This document shows, in pieces, positions 23,728-38,312 of a DNA stretch of 64,000 nucleotides. Position 1 is the first letter of the stretch. Every line of letters starts with the position of its first letter. The notes below the pieces were generated by a model, which did not search any database, was not told the origin of the DNA, and worked only from the letters and a program-made list of their open reading frames with translations. This stretch comes from Palaemon carinicauda (taxonomy: Eukaryota; Arthropoda; Malacostraca; Decapoda; Palaemonidae), in assembly GCF_036898095.1 (NCBI RefSeq), contig NC_090735.1, positions 9,503,709-9,567,708 on the forward strand, written 5' to 3'. Position numbers and translations under genes: made by a program.

Positions 23728-25822
23728 CCGTTAAAGTTTACACTCTTAATTCCTTATGACGAAATTCCCAACACTTCTTGATAATGGTTTAATTCATTGC
23801 TTAAAAAGACTCCTAATAGGATTTGAGGCCAAATGGCCTGAAGAAAGATTTCCTAAATTCTCACTGTTTCTATTTATAAGTATTTGATTAGAAATATTTC
23901 GGATATATTTCACATTTCACATATTTAGCAGAACTTGATAAGTGATATTAAAGATATTCAAAGCTCAGGCAAAAAACAATATTCCTGTTCATTCTTCATA
24001 TCTTTTTTTAAGTTTTATAAGTCATTACTTGAATCTAGCAATGTAAAACATCGTTTGTTTATACAGTTTTCACATCTAATGGAAAAGGATTGAACTTTAT
24101 CTGTTTGTAAATAAGTGCTTGGAAGCCAGGTAGAAACAAGTGATTCAATTAAATGTTCAACGTCCTTGTAAAAGTATGATAAACTTAAAAGAAAGATTAA
24201 AAATATTTTTTCTATTTTCAAATACAGACTGAAATAGAAAAGAAAACTGAAAAATGTTTGCTGTACTCATCCAAAAATCCTTTAGGTGGGGATTACAGTA
24301 AAGATTTATGCCATTCCTAAATACTAACTCAGTTGAACATTTAGAAACTGAACGTTAATCTGTATTTAGATTCCACTTATCTTAAACAAGTTCCATTGGG
24401 AAATACATAATGATATTATGACGAAACGTAGCTAATATATGTTTATTTGCAAAATACACATTGCAAAAAATACTGTTTACCTAATAAGAATTAATCTAAG
24501 ATGAACAACAGTCCATTGTGAATATTCATAGATGTTGATAAATGATTGTGTAAAGTCTTTTGAAAGATTTTTTTTCTTCTTTTTTTTTCTTTTTTGAGAA
24601 AAAGATGTTGCTCTCCATTCTTCAACAATAAACTGCTCTTCTTGACAAGTGGATGGCTCCATAGAAAGATTCTCAAGCCACTGAAGAATTCACCCTTTAA
24701 CTACAGAATCAGAGTAATGACCCAGTTCATTAAAAATTCCATAGCATTAGTAGAGTCCTAAATGTACAGTACATGACATAAGTATCGAACCCTCTTAGAC
24801 ACATTACACCATTCAGCCCTTTATATCGCGGCCACCAAGAGTAGACACACTCGTGCATTATCTGATATCGAGTATTTTCCTTTCCAGTAAGTCTTTCTCA
24901 TCATCTAACCAATCTTTTAGAGCCTCTCCTCTCTTCCTACCGCATCCTTCTCATCATCATCATTTCCTACGCCTATTGACGCAAAAAGCCTCGATTAGAT
25001 TTCACCAGTCGTCTCTCTTTTGAGCTTTTAATTCAATACTTCTCCATTCATCATCTACTTCACACTTCACAGCCCTCAGCCATGTAGGCTTGGGTCTTCC
25101 AATTGTTGTAGTGCTTTGTGGAGCCCATTTGAAAGTCTGGTGAGCTAATCTTTCTTGGGGAGTGCGATGAGCATACCCAAACCATCTTCATCTTACCTCC
25201 CAATACCTCTTAATTTATACAATCTTTCCACGAAGATGTAGCTGTCTGTTCCTTTCACAATACCAAACCACATGAAAAGACCAGTTCATCTTTCACCAAT
25301 GCCAACCCTTTGGACTGCTTTACTCCACATTCTCACCATGTCAGCTCTTCTTACACCGTTCACACTTCACAAACAGGTTTTTGCAATAGGTTCATCCTCT
25401 TTCCTTTCATTCACATTCAACATTCATACTTCACTTTCATAAGATATAGATGGTTTCATAATCTCTTCATTCATTTCCACTTTGGCTTCCATTGACAGCT
25501 CAAGTATCTTACAAATTTCTTGCACACATTCTGTTCCATTTCTAGCTGTTTCTATTCTTTAACTCACCTCTTCTCTCATCTTGTCCTCAACCATTTATAT
25601 AAGTATAAAACACTTCAATTCTTCCATTACTCCAATTTTTTTGTTTCCAATTCTTTTCATCCCTTTCCTCTTTTTTTTTTCTATTTACTCTTGCAGATAC
25701 TTTCAAACTCAATTACCAGTTTCTGGATTTTCTTTTTACGTCATTTCCCTATCCCTAAACAATTTGCTTACAGCTACTATCCTTTTTCTGGCTCTCACAC
25801 CATTCTATCCGTATATATATAA

Positions 25823-25900
<78 letters not shown>

Positions 25901-25904
25901 TTGC

Positions 25905-25956
<52 letters not shown>

Positions 25957-26104
25957 CTATATATGTGTGTGTATTTATATGTATATATATATGTACCTAT
26001 ACATATATATGTGTGTATATAGGTATGTATAGATTTACACAAATACTGTATACACATTTATATATATATTTGAATACACACACCCATATATATATATATA
26101 TATA

Positions 26105-26170
<66 letters not shown>

Positions 26171-26172
<2 letters not shown>

Positions 26173-26296
26173 TTGATTGGCCTATCGTGGCATGGTTGGA
26201 AGCGACCTGGCCTTTCATTAGAAGGGCTAGGGTTCGATCCCAAGTATGAGATAGAAATTTATTTCTATTTGAGCACGATGTTGTGTTGATATTTAT

Positions 26297-26298
<2 letters not shown>
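26171..26298 (+). mobile_element. tRNA-derived SINE, unit 3
   Basis: Same element and position within the unit as 5804-5931. The flanking AT tract on its left is longer than in unit 1. Confidence 0.6.
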
Positions 26299-26333
<35 letters not shown>

Positions 26334-26381
26334 TACACACACCCATATATATGTATATATATATGTGTGTGTGTGTATTTA

Positions 26382-26479
<98 letters not shown>

Positions 26480-26696
26480 GATAGATAGATAGATAGATAT
26501 ATCCAGATTAGTGGATAAAAAAACCAGTAAGAGTAATAGATTAAGCAATTTGAGTAATAGTCTTAAATTACTGTAAGCCTACGACTGAATTGAAGGGTAA
26601 GCAAATTAATACGACATTCATCTTATCGATAGTTTATTTGAAAAAAAAAGAATCTTTCATAAATATTTTCGGTTCATCTTTTCATAAATAGACGTC

Positions 26697-27509
26697 TTAA
26701 GCATAAGAGGGCGCTGGATTGTACTGAGGCTCTCCCTCGTAAGTGACCTCAGCCACGAAACCCGAGTCCCCGTTGACGTTGTAGGACACCTTCTGCAGGC
26801 GACCGTCGGGAAGGAGCACGTAGTAGGATCCCTGAGCGTCGTAGCCATCACGGGCTTCCTGGTGGCCGAAGTCGTTGCCCGAGTAGTCGTCCTTGACGGC
26901 GTAGTTGAAGTCGTACTTGGCTGGTTCCTGTCAGGAGAAAGCAATTTCAAATCAGATGTTATAACAAATGATTTTGGATTTGATTAATTTGATTCATACT
27001 TTCAAAATAATTATGAATTTAGAGTTTATTAACTTTTTTTAAGATTTCCAATTATAACTGACCTCGTGAGATGGAGGAGGGGCGTATCCATACTGGGGCT
27101 GGGAGGGGCCACCAAAGACGGTAGCCACAAGGGACAACAACAAACAAATCTGTCAGGAATAAAACAACAGTGAATTAGAAATGTTGTTCTGATGGAATTG
27201 TGAAAGTTAAAAACCCTCCACTAAAAGGGGCGTCCTTTTAATTAGTTAAATCTCATCAGCAGTTTCAGTATAATTACTCAAACTGAACTGGTACAGAAAT
27301 CGAAACTGCATTTCAATGTGAATGTTATTAAGCAATAAAAGTAAGCTTGGTATAGAGAGAAAAACTATACGTAAACGGCACATGCAAGACATGATATATA
27401 ATCATTTTCAAACTGAATATATGTATGGGAATTAAATCGATTAGAACCTGCATGAGGAGATAATCCTATTCAAAGGAAATCGTCTGGAACGTCTTACCTT
27501 AGCGATCAT
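26697..27509 (-). CDS. Cuticle protein B3, R&R domain, 109 aa, 3 exons
   Basis: Exons 27498-27509, 27063-27149 and 26697-26927. Same predicted protein as B1. TATA box 27555-27564; TGTCCTTGACA 27662-27672; poly(A) signal 26633-26638. Confidence 0.9.
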
Positions 27510-27746
27510 GGTGAGTCTTCGGAGTGGAGTGCGATGATAGTCTTTGAACGTGGCTATATATATAGGTCTAGTCCAAGACCAAGAGGGAGGAGCCTCTTGT
27601 GGCTGCAGGAGAAAGGTCCTCCCTCCCAAAGACGCTCTTCACTGTCACAACGCCCATCATATGTCCTTGACATTGCCTTTCCTTTGCTCGTGGTCTGACG
27701 TGAGGAACGAATGGGATCTCTGGCATGCCAATAAAGGATTCATTTC

Positions 27747-27807
<61 letters not shown>

Positions 27808-28106
27808 TAACTCAGCTATATACAACTCTTGTTGGAAAAGCATGATGCTAAGGCAAAGGCAAGGCAAAGGCAAAGGCAAATTTTATTCTATCGACCCCTT
27901 CCGGAGTATGAGAATTACAAAATTACACAGATATATATATTTTACACAAAAACTACAAAAAGAAGAGACCAATAGATTACAACTATATTTATGTACACAT
28001 ATATTCAGTAAGTACATAATTAACGCATAAAAGGTATTCTGACAAAGGAAAGTACATACATTGAAAAATAATACCAGAATAATGAAAATCCTAGAAAGTA
28101 TTAAAT

Positions 28107-29957
28107 CTAAAATAAAGACATTATAAGGTTAACAAACCTTGCAAGTCTTTTCAGTTCTCTAGCATTACTTGTATTGAGGAGCAGACTGAATTTAAAAGTG
28201 GTAGGTCTTCTACAATAGTAGGGCTTTAGGTATCTCTCTCTTATTTCTCTAATCACAGGACAAACTAAAACATAATGGTATTCATCCCCAACTTCAATGC
28301 CGTTGCATAGTGTGCAAGAGTGCTGATTCTCTTGCCTAGAATATCTTTCAGTTGCTACAGGAAGTTTGTGGGTACCACACCTATATTTACTAAGGGCAAT
28401 TCTTTCTGGAGTATCTAAATTTATAATATACTTTTCTTGGCCAAATTCTGTCTTAAAAAGTTTATAATTACTACACAATATATTTCTTTCTACTTCTGCA
28501 TACCACTGTTGTCTCTCTATATCTTTGAGTTTCATTTCTAGGCTATTTATTATCCACGTGTGATTGAAATTTTCTGGATGCTCCCATATATTTGACATAC
28601 CACATGAATCAAGGATAGTTTTAATTTTATGGATCCAACTAGACTTATACTCATTCGACTCGTATAGAATTCTAAGAAAACGATAAAAAACATTTGACAA
28701 TTTAGACGCCTTTGATTTTACAATTCTCAACCAAAATCCAATCATCCGTTTGCAAATAGATATTTCAATTTTGAATCTGCCAAGATCCCCATATACCATG
28801 CAGTTTGCTGTTCGCTTGTTCACACAGAGCTGATTTTTCATGAACTTCTTGTGAAATGCTTCAACATGATCTAGTTTGTGGTAACCCCATATTTCACAAC
28901 CGTAAGTCAAAATTGGTACAACTAGAGCATCGAATAGATCACAGTTGATATCAATGGGTAATTCAAGTTTTTTACATTTAATTAACATACTAAATAATGC
29001 TCTACGTGCTTGAATGACTTGTTTCTTAATAGCTTTATCCATTTTACCATTATAATTGAACGTAGTACCAAGGTAAATATAATCATCTACAATTTCGATG
29101 CTCTCCTCACCATATTTAAAATTCGGGACATTTCTAACTTTTCCTCTAGAAAATACAACTACTTTAGTTTTGGAAACATTAATTTGAAGTTTCCAAGTAT
29201 CACAATATTCTTTTACTTTGCTTAAGGCGTTTTGTAATTCCTTTGGGGATTCAGCCATTACAATAGTATCATCAGCATAAAGCAAAACGTAAATACGCAA
29301 AAACATTTCTATGTCAATACTACTTAATTTTTCATTTATTTCCCTTGAACACATATCCATCCCATTATAACCCCCGCTAAGAAAAGACTCGAAATCATTT
29401 AGGTAGATGGCAAAAAGTAATGGGGAAAGATTCTCACCTTGTCTTACACCTATGTTACATTCGAAAAAGTTAGAAATTTTGTGATTCTGCTTTACACATG
29501 ATTTTGCATTATTATACATATTATATATGACAGCCATAACATTACCATTAATGCCATGTGAGATTACTTTTCCCCACAAGGACGACCTGTCAACCAAATC
29601 GAATGCTTTTCTGTAATCAACGAACAAACAGTATATTCTCTTTTTTCGATGGAGATAGAAATTAACAAGTGAATGCAATACAAAAATATGATCTAGAGTA
29701 CTATATCCTTCCCTGAAACCAGCCTGCTCCTCACCAAGTTGACCAGTGCTGTCAATATAATCAGTCAACCTTTTATTGACACAAGCGGTAAAAAGCTTCG
29801 CTACACAGCTCAGTAGTGTGATACCCCTATAGTTATCTGGGTCGTCAGGGGATCCTTTTTTCTTAAATATGGGTTTTATTATCCCTATACACCAATAATA
29901 TGGAACAACTGAGGAGATCAACACAATGTTAAAAATTTTACATATAACATTTAGCAT
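28107..29957 (-). CDS. LINE reverse transcriptase, truncated ORF, copy 3 (616 aa)
   Basis: Translation identical to copies 1, 2 and 4. Same nested position inside the (AAT)n-tailed element. Confidence 0.85.
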   Translation of the reverse strand: MLNVICKIFNIVLISSVVPYYWCIGIIKPIFKKKGSPDDPDNYRGITLLSCVAKLFTACVNKRLTDYIDSTGQLGEEQAGFREGYSTLDHIFVLHSLVNFYLHRKKRIYCLFVDYRKAFDLVDRSSLWGKVISHGINGNVMAVIYNMYNNAKSCVKQNHKISNFFECNIGVRQGENLSPLLFAIYLNDFESFLSGGYNGMDMCSREINEKLSSIDIEMFLRIYVLLYADDTIVMAESPKELQNALSKVKEYCDTWKLQINVSKTKVVVFSRGKVRNVPNFKYGEESIEIVDDYIYLGTTFNYNGKMDKAIKKQVIQARRALFSMLIKCKKLELPIDINCDLFDALVVPILTYGCEIWGYHKLDHVEAFHKKFMKNQLCVNKRTANCMVYGDLGRFKIEISICKRMIGFWLRIVKSKASKLSNVFYRFLRILYESNEYKSSWIHKIKTILDSCGMSNIWEHPENFNHTWIINSLEMKLKDIERQQWYAEVERNILCSNYKLFKTEFGQEKYIINLDTPERIALSKYRCGTHKLPVATERYSRQENQHSCTLCNGIEVGDEYHYVLVCPVIREIRERYLKPYYCRRPTTFKFSLLLNTSNARELKRLARFVNLIMSLF

Positions 29958-30084
29958 ATCATGAGCTCGAGGACTTCAACAGGGAAAATAGCCCAGTGAG
30001 GAAATTTGTTTGACTTAAGATTTGATTTTAAGTATTCTCTAAAACTGTCTGGATAGGTAACCATCCTTGAAGGGAAGATATACA

Positions 30085-30125
<41 letters not shown>

Positions 30126-30460
30126 GTACATGTTTACGTACTTATATACATATATATATACATACGTACATATATACACATATATACATATACATACATA
30201 CCTATATATATAAATATACATGTATACCTACACACACATATATATATATATACATATATACATATACATATATAAATAATATATATATGTATATATATCT
30301 ATATATACATGTATACATACATATATATATATACACATATTTATATGTATCTTATATATATGTATATGTATATATGTGTATATATATGTATACATGTATA
30401 TATATATATATTTATAGGTATGTATGTATATGTATATATGTGTATATATATATGTATGTA

Positions 30461-30499
<39 letters not shown>

Positions 30500-30500
30500 C

Positions 30501-30574
<74 letters not shown>

Positions 30575-31023
30575 AACACACACCCACCTACGTCATCATC
30601 ATCAGCTGTTAGTAGTCCACTACAGAACAAAGACCTCAGACATGTCCTTTTGCTTGCGTCTGTTAATGGTCTTTCCATGCCAGTCCATACCCATAAACTT
30701 TCTTAGTTCATCAATCCATCGTCTCTTATCTTCCTTTCCTTGCTTCGTTTGCAATGACTATGGACCCATTCTGTTATTGTTAATGTTCATCTATTTTCTG
30801 CCCTTGTCCATTTTTTTCCCTTACATGTTGTTAGAATATCCTCTTCTTTAGTTTGCTCTTGTATCTATGTTATTCTTTTTCTGTCTCCTAGTGTTATTCT
30901 TATTATTACTCCTTCCATAATTACTTGAGCTGTAAATAGCTTCTAAGGCTTTGGTAATGCTCCAAGTTTCTGATGCATATGATATTAAAGTTAATTCTGG
31001 TAGGACCAGTATTGTGTATATAT

Positions 31024-31101
<78 letters not shown>

Positions 31102-31151
31102 TGTATATATATATATTAAGTTCTGCTTTATATAAGACTAATCCTTAGAAA

Positions 31152-31249
<98 letters not shown>

Positions 31250-31442
31250 TTCTTAACTAAAAATCCCTACCATTATTATCTCTTAGATTCTTGGTAAACA
31301 AAGCCAATTTGGTGCACCTTGAAAACGTATAACGAATCTCTCGTATTTCGCCAATTGTCACTCCTTAGGTTTTCATATTATTTTATTTTCATATATTTTG
31401 CAAGCAACATTTCCTTTTGTAACCTTTTACCTTTATAATTGC

Positions 31443-31514
<72 letters not shown>

Positions 31515-32007
31515 GGGTGGAAATGATTTCCATAGTTCAAGGCCATATTGTTTGATTTTTATTCCCTTTCTTATAGATAACATTTAAATTTTCATTTATC
31601 AACGATTTTTTTTACCCCAATTTATTTATTTTTATTCGTTATATTTAATATCTATTTTATTTTATTATTTTATTAAAGATTAATATAAATATCCTTATAA
31701 GATTTAAATTTATACTTATCACAGATATTCACCCCAATTTATCTATTTTATCCGTTTTATTTAATATATATTTTATTTCATTCTTTTATTCAAGATTAAT
31801 ATAAATATCCTTCATATAAGATGTAAATTTTTACTTATTACAGATTATTACCCCAATTTATTTTTCTTCATGCGTTATATTTAATATATATTTTATTTTA
31901 TTAATATATTTAAGATTAATATAAATGATAGTTTTTCTTCCCGATGTTAATCGGCCCAGCTTTATAAGAGTCAAGTTTGACTTATTGGGCTGGTTAATTT
32001 CCTCCCT

Positions 32008-32085
<78 letters not shown>

Positions 32086-32498
32086 ATTATAATAATAATA
32101 GAAATAATAATTCCCTTTCTTTTTCTTTTTTTCTGCCTACTCAGTCAAGTAATTGTATTATGAATAATGTTTTGTACTTCCAATGTAGAGGTTGTCAAAC
32201 AGATAGTGGAGTCTTCCTCTGAGCGTTGTGACATTTTGTCTTCTTTCCCTTTTATTTCCTACATGGCTGAGGACTATGAAGCTTGATGTAGATGATGAAT
32301 GAAGAAATATGGATTTAAAACCTTAAGATAGTGATGACTGGTGAAATCTAACCTAGGCCCTTTGCGTCAATAGGCGTAGGAGGAGATGATGTTGATAGAG
32401 TATTAGGATATTGTTAATTAAAACATTTTTCTTTTAAAAACAATAGTTTATTCAGATAAATAGTTTTGCATCATCGTCCCCTAAATGCTGTAGACGTC

Positions 32499-33221
32499 CT
32501 AAGCATAAGAGGGCGCTGGATTGTACTGAGGCTCTCCCTCGTAAGTGACCTCAGCCACGAAACCCGAGTCCCCGTTGACGTTGTAGGACACCTTCTGCAG
32601 GCGACCGTCGGGAAGGAGCACATAGTAGGATCCCTGAGTGTCGTAGCCATCACGGGCTTCCTGGTGGCCGAAGTCGTTGCCCGAGTAGTCGTCCTTGACG
32701 GCGTAGTTGAAGTCGTACTTGGCTGGTTCCTGTCAGTTTACGAAAATATTATTCAATGAATACCTTAAACTTTGTTACCATTTCAATTGTTTTGAAGTTA
32801 TGAATAATGACATGTAATTATTTTGATTTATAACTGACCTCGTGAGATGGAGGAGGGGCGTATCCATACTGGGGCTGGGAGGGGGCCCCAAACACAGCAG
32901 CCACGAGGGCCAAAGACAAGCAAACCTGACAGGAATGGAACATGGTTAGTGTCAAAACTGATAATGGTCATGGTTTCATGAACCGTAATTACTTCATTAA
33001 TGTAGACTCCTTTCAGTTAAGTTTATCACTTATATGGTTCCTGCATGATTATAAAACAGGAATTAAATGTGAAGCATCGTAGTTACTTTTCGATGATTGA
33101 ATAGATATTAATGAAACTTCTTTAAAATTATATCTTATTGCTATGAAATGCTTTCACAGAAACAAGAGTTATGTCATATTCCAAAAATAAATAGTTAGCT
33201 TTGCTTTACCTTAGCGATCAT
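32499..33221 (-). CDS. Cuticle protein A4, R&R domain, 109 aa, 3 exons
   Basis: Exons 33210-33221, 32839-32925 and 32499-32729, stop TAG. Same predicted protein as A1. TATA box 33269-33276; TGTCCTTGACA 33369-33379; poly(A) signal 32447-32452. Confidence 0.9.
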
Positions 33222-33902
33222 GATGAGTTCTCTGAATGGGATATGATAGAACACAGCTGCAAGATGGTCTTATATACGTGAAGTCGGAGAAGGAGGAGTT
33301 AAGACTCACTTGGATTACTGGAGAAAGGTCCTCTCAGAGAACTAAGACCTTCTCTTACTCCACCCATCTGTCCTTGACACTGCTCCAGAGTGGAATCATT
33401 CTGGGACTACATATTGAGCTTAGTCTTTGGCTATTTATGCACGTATTAGGGGACAATATTGCTTACATTTATAACAGTCTCCAAGTGCTATTTTCATTTT
33501 ATTTTGTGATATTAATATTTGCTTGTCTTCACGAGGCGTGTCCGGATGGCTATTACTGTTATCTTCTATCTTCAAGATGTTCTTTGGTTCGAACCTAAAG
33601 TCTACTAATTTGTCGTATTCACATAACAGCCTTTCTCCTCTCCTATCATTGTGCTTTTTATAGTTATTCTAATACTTTATACAGATTATCCTTATTAATC
33701 GGGATCTTTTCTTATATTCATACTTTCTCTTGTTCGGAGGCACCAGTTAGGTATTAACTGATAAGCGGAGTGAATGTAATTGACTTTATTTCCACAAACA
33801 GCGAGCTTTTATAACAAGTTTCCGCGAAAGGTCACAAAATTTTAAGGCGATTGATAAATTCAGGTATTAACAAGTTATCTGTGCTAGGGGAAAGCGATAA
33901 TG

Positions 33903-33942
<40 letters not shown>

Positions 33943-36037
33943 CCGTTAAAGTTTACACTCTTAATTCCTTATGACGAAATTCCCAACACTTCTTGATAAT
34001 GGTTTAATTCATTGCTTAAAAAGACTCCTAATAGGATTTGAGGCCAAATGGCCTGAAGAAAGATTTCCTAAATTCTCACTGTTTCTATTTATAAGTATTT
34101 GATTAGAAATATTTCGGATATATTTCACATTTCACATATTTAGCAGAACTTGATAAGTGATATTAAAGATATTCAAAGCTCAGGCAAAAAACAATATTCC
34201 TGTTCATTCTTCATATCTTTTTTTAAGTTTTATAAGTCATTACTTGAATCTAGCAATGTAAAACATCGTTTGTTTATACAGTTTTCACATCTAATGGAAA
34301 AGGATTGAACTTTATCTGTTTGTAAATAAGTGCTTGGAAGCCAGGTAGAAACAAGTGATTCAATTAAATGTTCAACGTCCTTGTAAAAGTATGATAAACT
34401 TAAAAGAAAGATTAAAAATATTTTTTCTATTTTCAAATACAGACTGAAATAGAAAAGAAAACTGAAAAATGTTTGCTGTACTCATCCAAAAATCCTTTAG
34501 GTGGGGATTACAGTAAAGATTTATGCCATTCCTAAATACTAACTCAGTTGAACATTTAGAAACTGAACGTTAATCTGTATTTAGATTCCACTTATCTTAA
34601 ACAAGTTCCATTGGGAAATACATAATGATATTATGACGAAACGTAGCTAATATATGTTTATTTGCAAAATACACATTGCAAAAAATACTGTTTACCTAAT
34701 AAGAATTAATCTAAGATGAACAACAGTCCATTGTGAATATTCATAGATGTTGATAAATGATTGTGTAAAGTCTTTTGAAAGATTTTTTTTCTTCTTTTTT
34801 TTTCTTTTTTGAGAAAAAGATGTTGCTCTCCATTCTTCAACAATAAACTGCTCTTCTTGACAAGTGGATGGCTCCATAGAAAGATTCTCAAGCCACTGAA
34901 GAATTCACCCTTTAACTACAGAATCAGAGTAATGACCCAGTTCATTAAAAATTCCATAGCATTAGTAGAGTCCTAAATGTACAGTACATGACATAAGTAT
35001 CGAACCCTCTTAGACACATTACACCATTCAGCCCTTTATATCGCGGCCACCAAGAGTAGACACACTCGTGCATTATCTGATATCGAGTATTTTCCTTTCC
35101 AGTAAGTCTTTCTCATCATCTAACCAATCTTTTAGAGCCTCTCCTCTCTTCCTACCGCATCCTTCTCATCATCATCATTTCCTACGCCTATTGACGCAAA
35201 AAGCCTCGATTAGATTTCACCAGTCGTCTCTCTTTTGAGCTTTTAATTCAATACTTCTCCATTCATCATCTACTTCACACTTCACAGCCCTCAGCCATGT
35301 AGGCTTGGGTCTTCCAATTGTTGTAGTGCTTTGTGGAGCCCATTTGAAAGTCTGGTGAGCTAATCTTTCTTGGGGAGTGCGATGAGCATACCCAAACCAT
35401 CTTCATCTTACCTCCCAATACCTCTTAATTTATACAATCTTTCCACGAAGATGTAGCTGTCTGTTCCTTTCACAATACCAAACCACATGAAAAGACCAGT
35501 TCATCTTTCACCAATGCCAACCCTTTGGACTGCTTTACTCCACATTCTCACCATGTCAGCTCTTCTTACACCGTTCACACTTCACAAACAGGTTTTTGCA
35601 ATAGGTTCATCCTCTTTCCTTTCATTCACATTCAACATTCATACTTCACTTTCATAAGATATAGATGGTTTCATAATCTCTTCATTCATTTCCACTTTGG
35701 CTTCCATTGACAGCTCAAGTATCTTACAAATTTCTTGCACACATTCTGTTCCATTTCTAGCTGTTTCTATTCTTTAACTCACCTCTTCTCTCATCTTGTC
35801 CTCAACCATTTATATAAGTATAAAACACTTCAATTCTTCCATTACTCCAATTTTTTTGTTTCCAATTCTTTTCATCCCTTTCCTCTTTTTTTTTTCTATT
35901 TACTCTTGCAGATACTTTCAAACTCAATTACCAGTTTCTGGATTTTCTTTTTACGTCATTTCCCTATCCCTAAACAATTTGCTTACAGCTACTATCCTTT
36001 TTCTGGCTCTCACACCATTCTATCCGTATATATATAA

Positions 36038-36117
<80 letters not shown>

Positions 36118-36124
36118 TTGCGTG

Positions 36125-36159
<35 letters not shown>

Positions 36160-36307
36160 CTATATATGTGTGTGTATTTATATGTATATATATATGTACC
36201 TATACATATATATGTGTGTATATAGGTATGTATAGATTTACACAAATACTGTATACACATTTATATATATATTTGAATACACACACCCATATATATATAT
36301 ATATATA

Positions 36308-36357
<50 letters not shown>

Positions 36358-36359
<2 letters not shown>

Positions 36360-36483
36360 TTGATTGGCCTATCGTGGCATGGTTGGAAGCGACCTGGCCT
36401 TTCATTAGAAGGGCTAGGGTTCGATCCCAAGTATGAGATAGAAATTTATTTCTATTTGAGCACGATGTTGTGTTGATATTTAT

Positions 36484-36485
<2 letters not shown>
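36358..36485 (+). mobile_element. tRNA-derived SINE, unit 4
   Basis: Same element and position within the unit as 5804-5931. Confidence 0.6.
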
Positions 36486-36526
<41 letters not shown>

Positions 36527-36575
36527 TACACACACCCATATATATGTATATATATATGTGTGTGTGTGTATTTAT

Positions 36576-36679
<104 letters not shown>

Positions 36680-36896
36680 GATAGATAGATAGATAGATAT
36701 ATCCAGATTAGTGGATAAAAAAACCAGTAAGAGTAATAGATTAAGCAATTTGAGTAATAGTCTTAAATTACTGTAAGCCTACGACTGAATTGAAGGGTAA
36801 GCAAATTAATACGACATTCATCTTATCGATAGTTTATTTGAAAAAAAAAGAATCTTTCATAAATATTTTCGGTTCATCTTTTCATAAATAGACGTC

Positions 36897-37709
36897 TTAA
36901 GCATAAGAGGGCGCTGGATTGTACTGAGGCTCTCCCTCGTAAGTGACCTCAGCCACGAAACCCGAGTCCCCGTTGACGTTGTAGGACACCTTCTGCAGGC
37001 GACCGTCGGGAAGGAGCACGTAGTAGGATCCCTGAGCGTCGTAGCCATCACGGGCTTCCTGGTGGCCGAAGTCGTTGCCCGAGTAGTCGTCCTTGACGGC
37101 GTAGTTGAAGTCGTACTTGGCTGGTTCCTGTCAGGAGAAAGCAATTTCAAATCAGATGTTATAACAAATGATTTTGGATTTGATTAATTTGATTCATACT
37201 TTCAAAATAATTATGAATTTAGAGTTTATTAACTTTTTTTAAGATTTCCAATTATAACTGACCTCGTGAGATGGAGGAGGGGCGTATCCATACTGGGGCT
37301 GGGAGGGGCCACCAAAGACGGTAGCCACAAGGGACAACAACAAACAAATCTGTCAGGAATAAAACAACAGTGAATTAGAAATGTTGTTCTGATGGAATTG
37401 TGAAAGTTAAAAACCCTCCACTAAAAGGGGCGTCCTTTTAATTAGTTAAATCTCATCAGCAGTTTCAGTATAATTACTCAAACTGAACTGGTACAGAAAT
37501 CGAAACTGCATTTCAATGTGAATGTTATTAAGCAATAAAAGTAAGCTTGGTATAGAGAGAAAAACTATACGTAAACGGCACATGCAAGACATGATATATA
37601 ATCATTTTCAAACTGAATATATGTATGGGAATTAAATCGATTAGAACCTGCATGAGGAGATAATCCTATTCAAAGGAAATCGTCTGGAACGTCTTACCTT
37701 AGCGATCAT
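36897..37709 (-). CDS. Cuticle protein B4, R&R domain, 109 aa, 3 exons
   Basis: Exons 37698-37709, 37263-37349 and 36897-37127. Same predicted protein as B1. TATA box 37755-37764; TGTCCTTGACA 37862-37872; poly(A) signal 36833-36838. Confidence 0.9.
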
Positions 37710-37946
37710 GGTGAGTCTTCGGAGTGGAGTGCGATGATAGTCTTTGAACGTGGCTATATATATAGGTCTAGTCCAAGACCAAGAGGGAGGAGCCTCTTGT
37801 GGCTGCAGGAGAAAGGTCCTCCCTCCCAAAGACGCTCTTCACTGTCACAACGCCCATCATATGTCCTTGACATTGCCTTTCCTTTGCTCGTGGTCTGACG
37901 TGAGGAACGAATGGGATCTCTGGCATGCCAATAAAGGATTCATTTC

Positions 37947-38013
<67 letters not shown>

Positions 38014-38312
38014 TAACTCAGCTATATACAACTCTTGTTGGAAAAGCATGATGCTAAGGCAAAGGCAAGGCAAAGGCAAAGGCAAATTTTATTCTATCGA
38101 CCCCTTCCGGAGTATGAGAATTACAAAATTACACAGATATATATATTTTACACAAAAACTACAAAAAGAAGAGACCAATAGATTACAACTATATTTATGT
38201 ACACATATATTCAGTAAGTACATAATTAACGCATAAAAGGTATTCTGACAAAGGAAAGTACATACATTGAAAAATAATACCAGAATAATGAAAATCCTAG
38301 AAAGTATTAAAT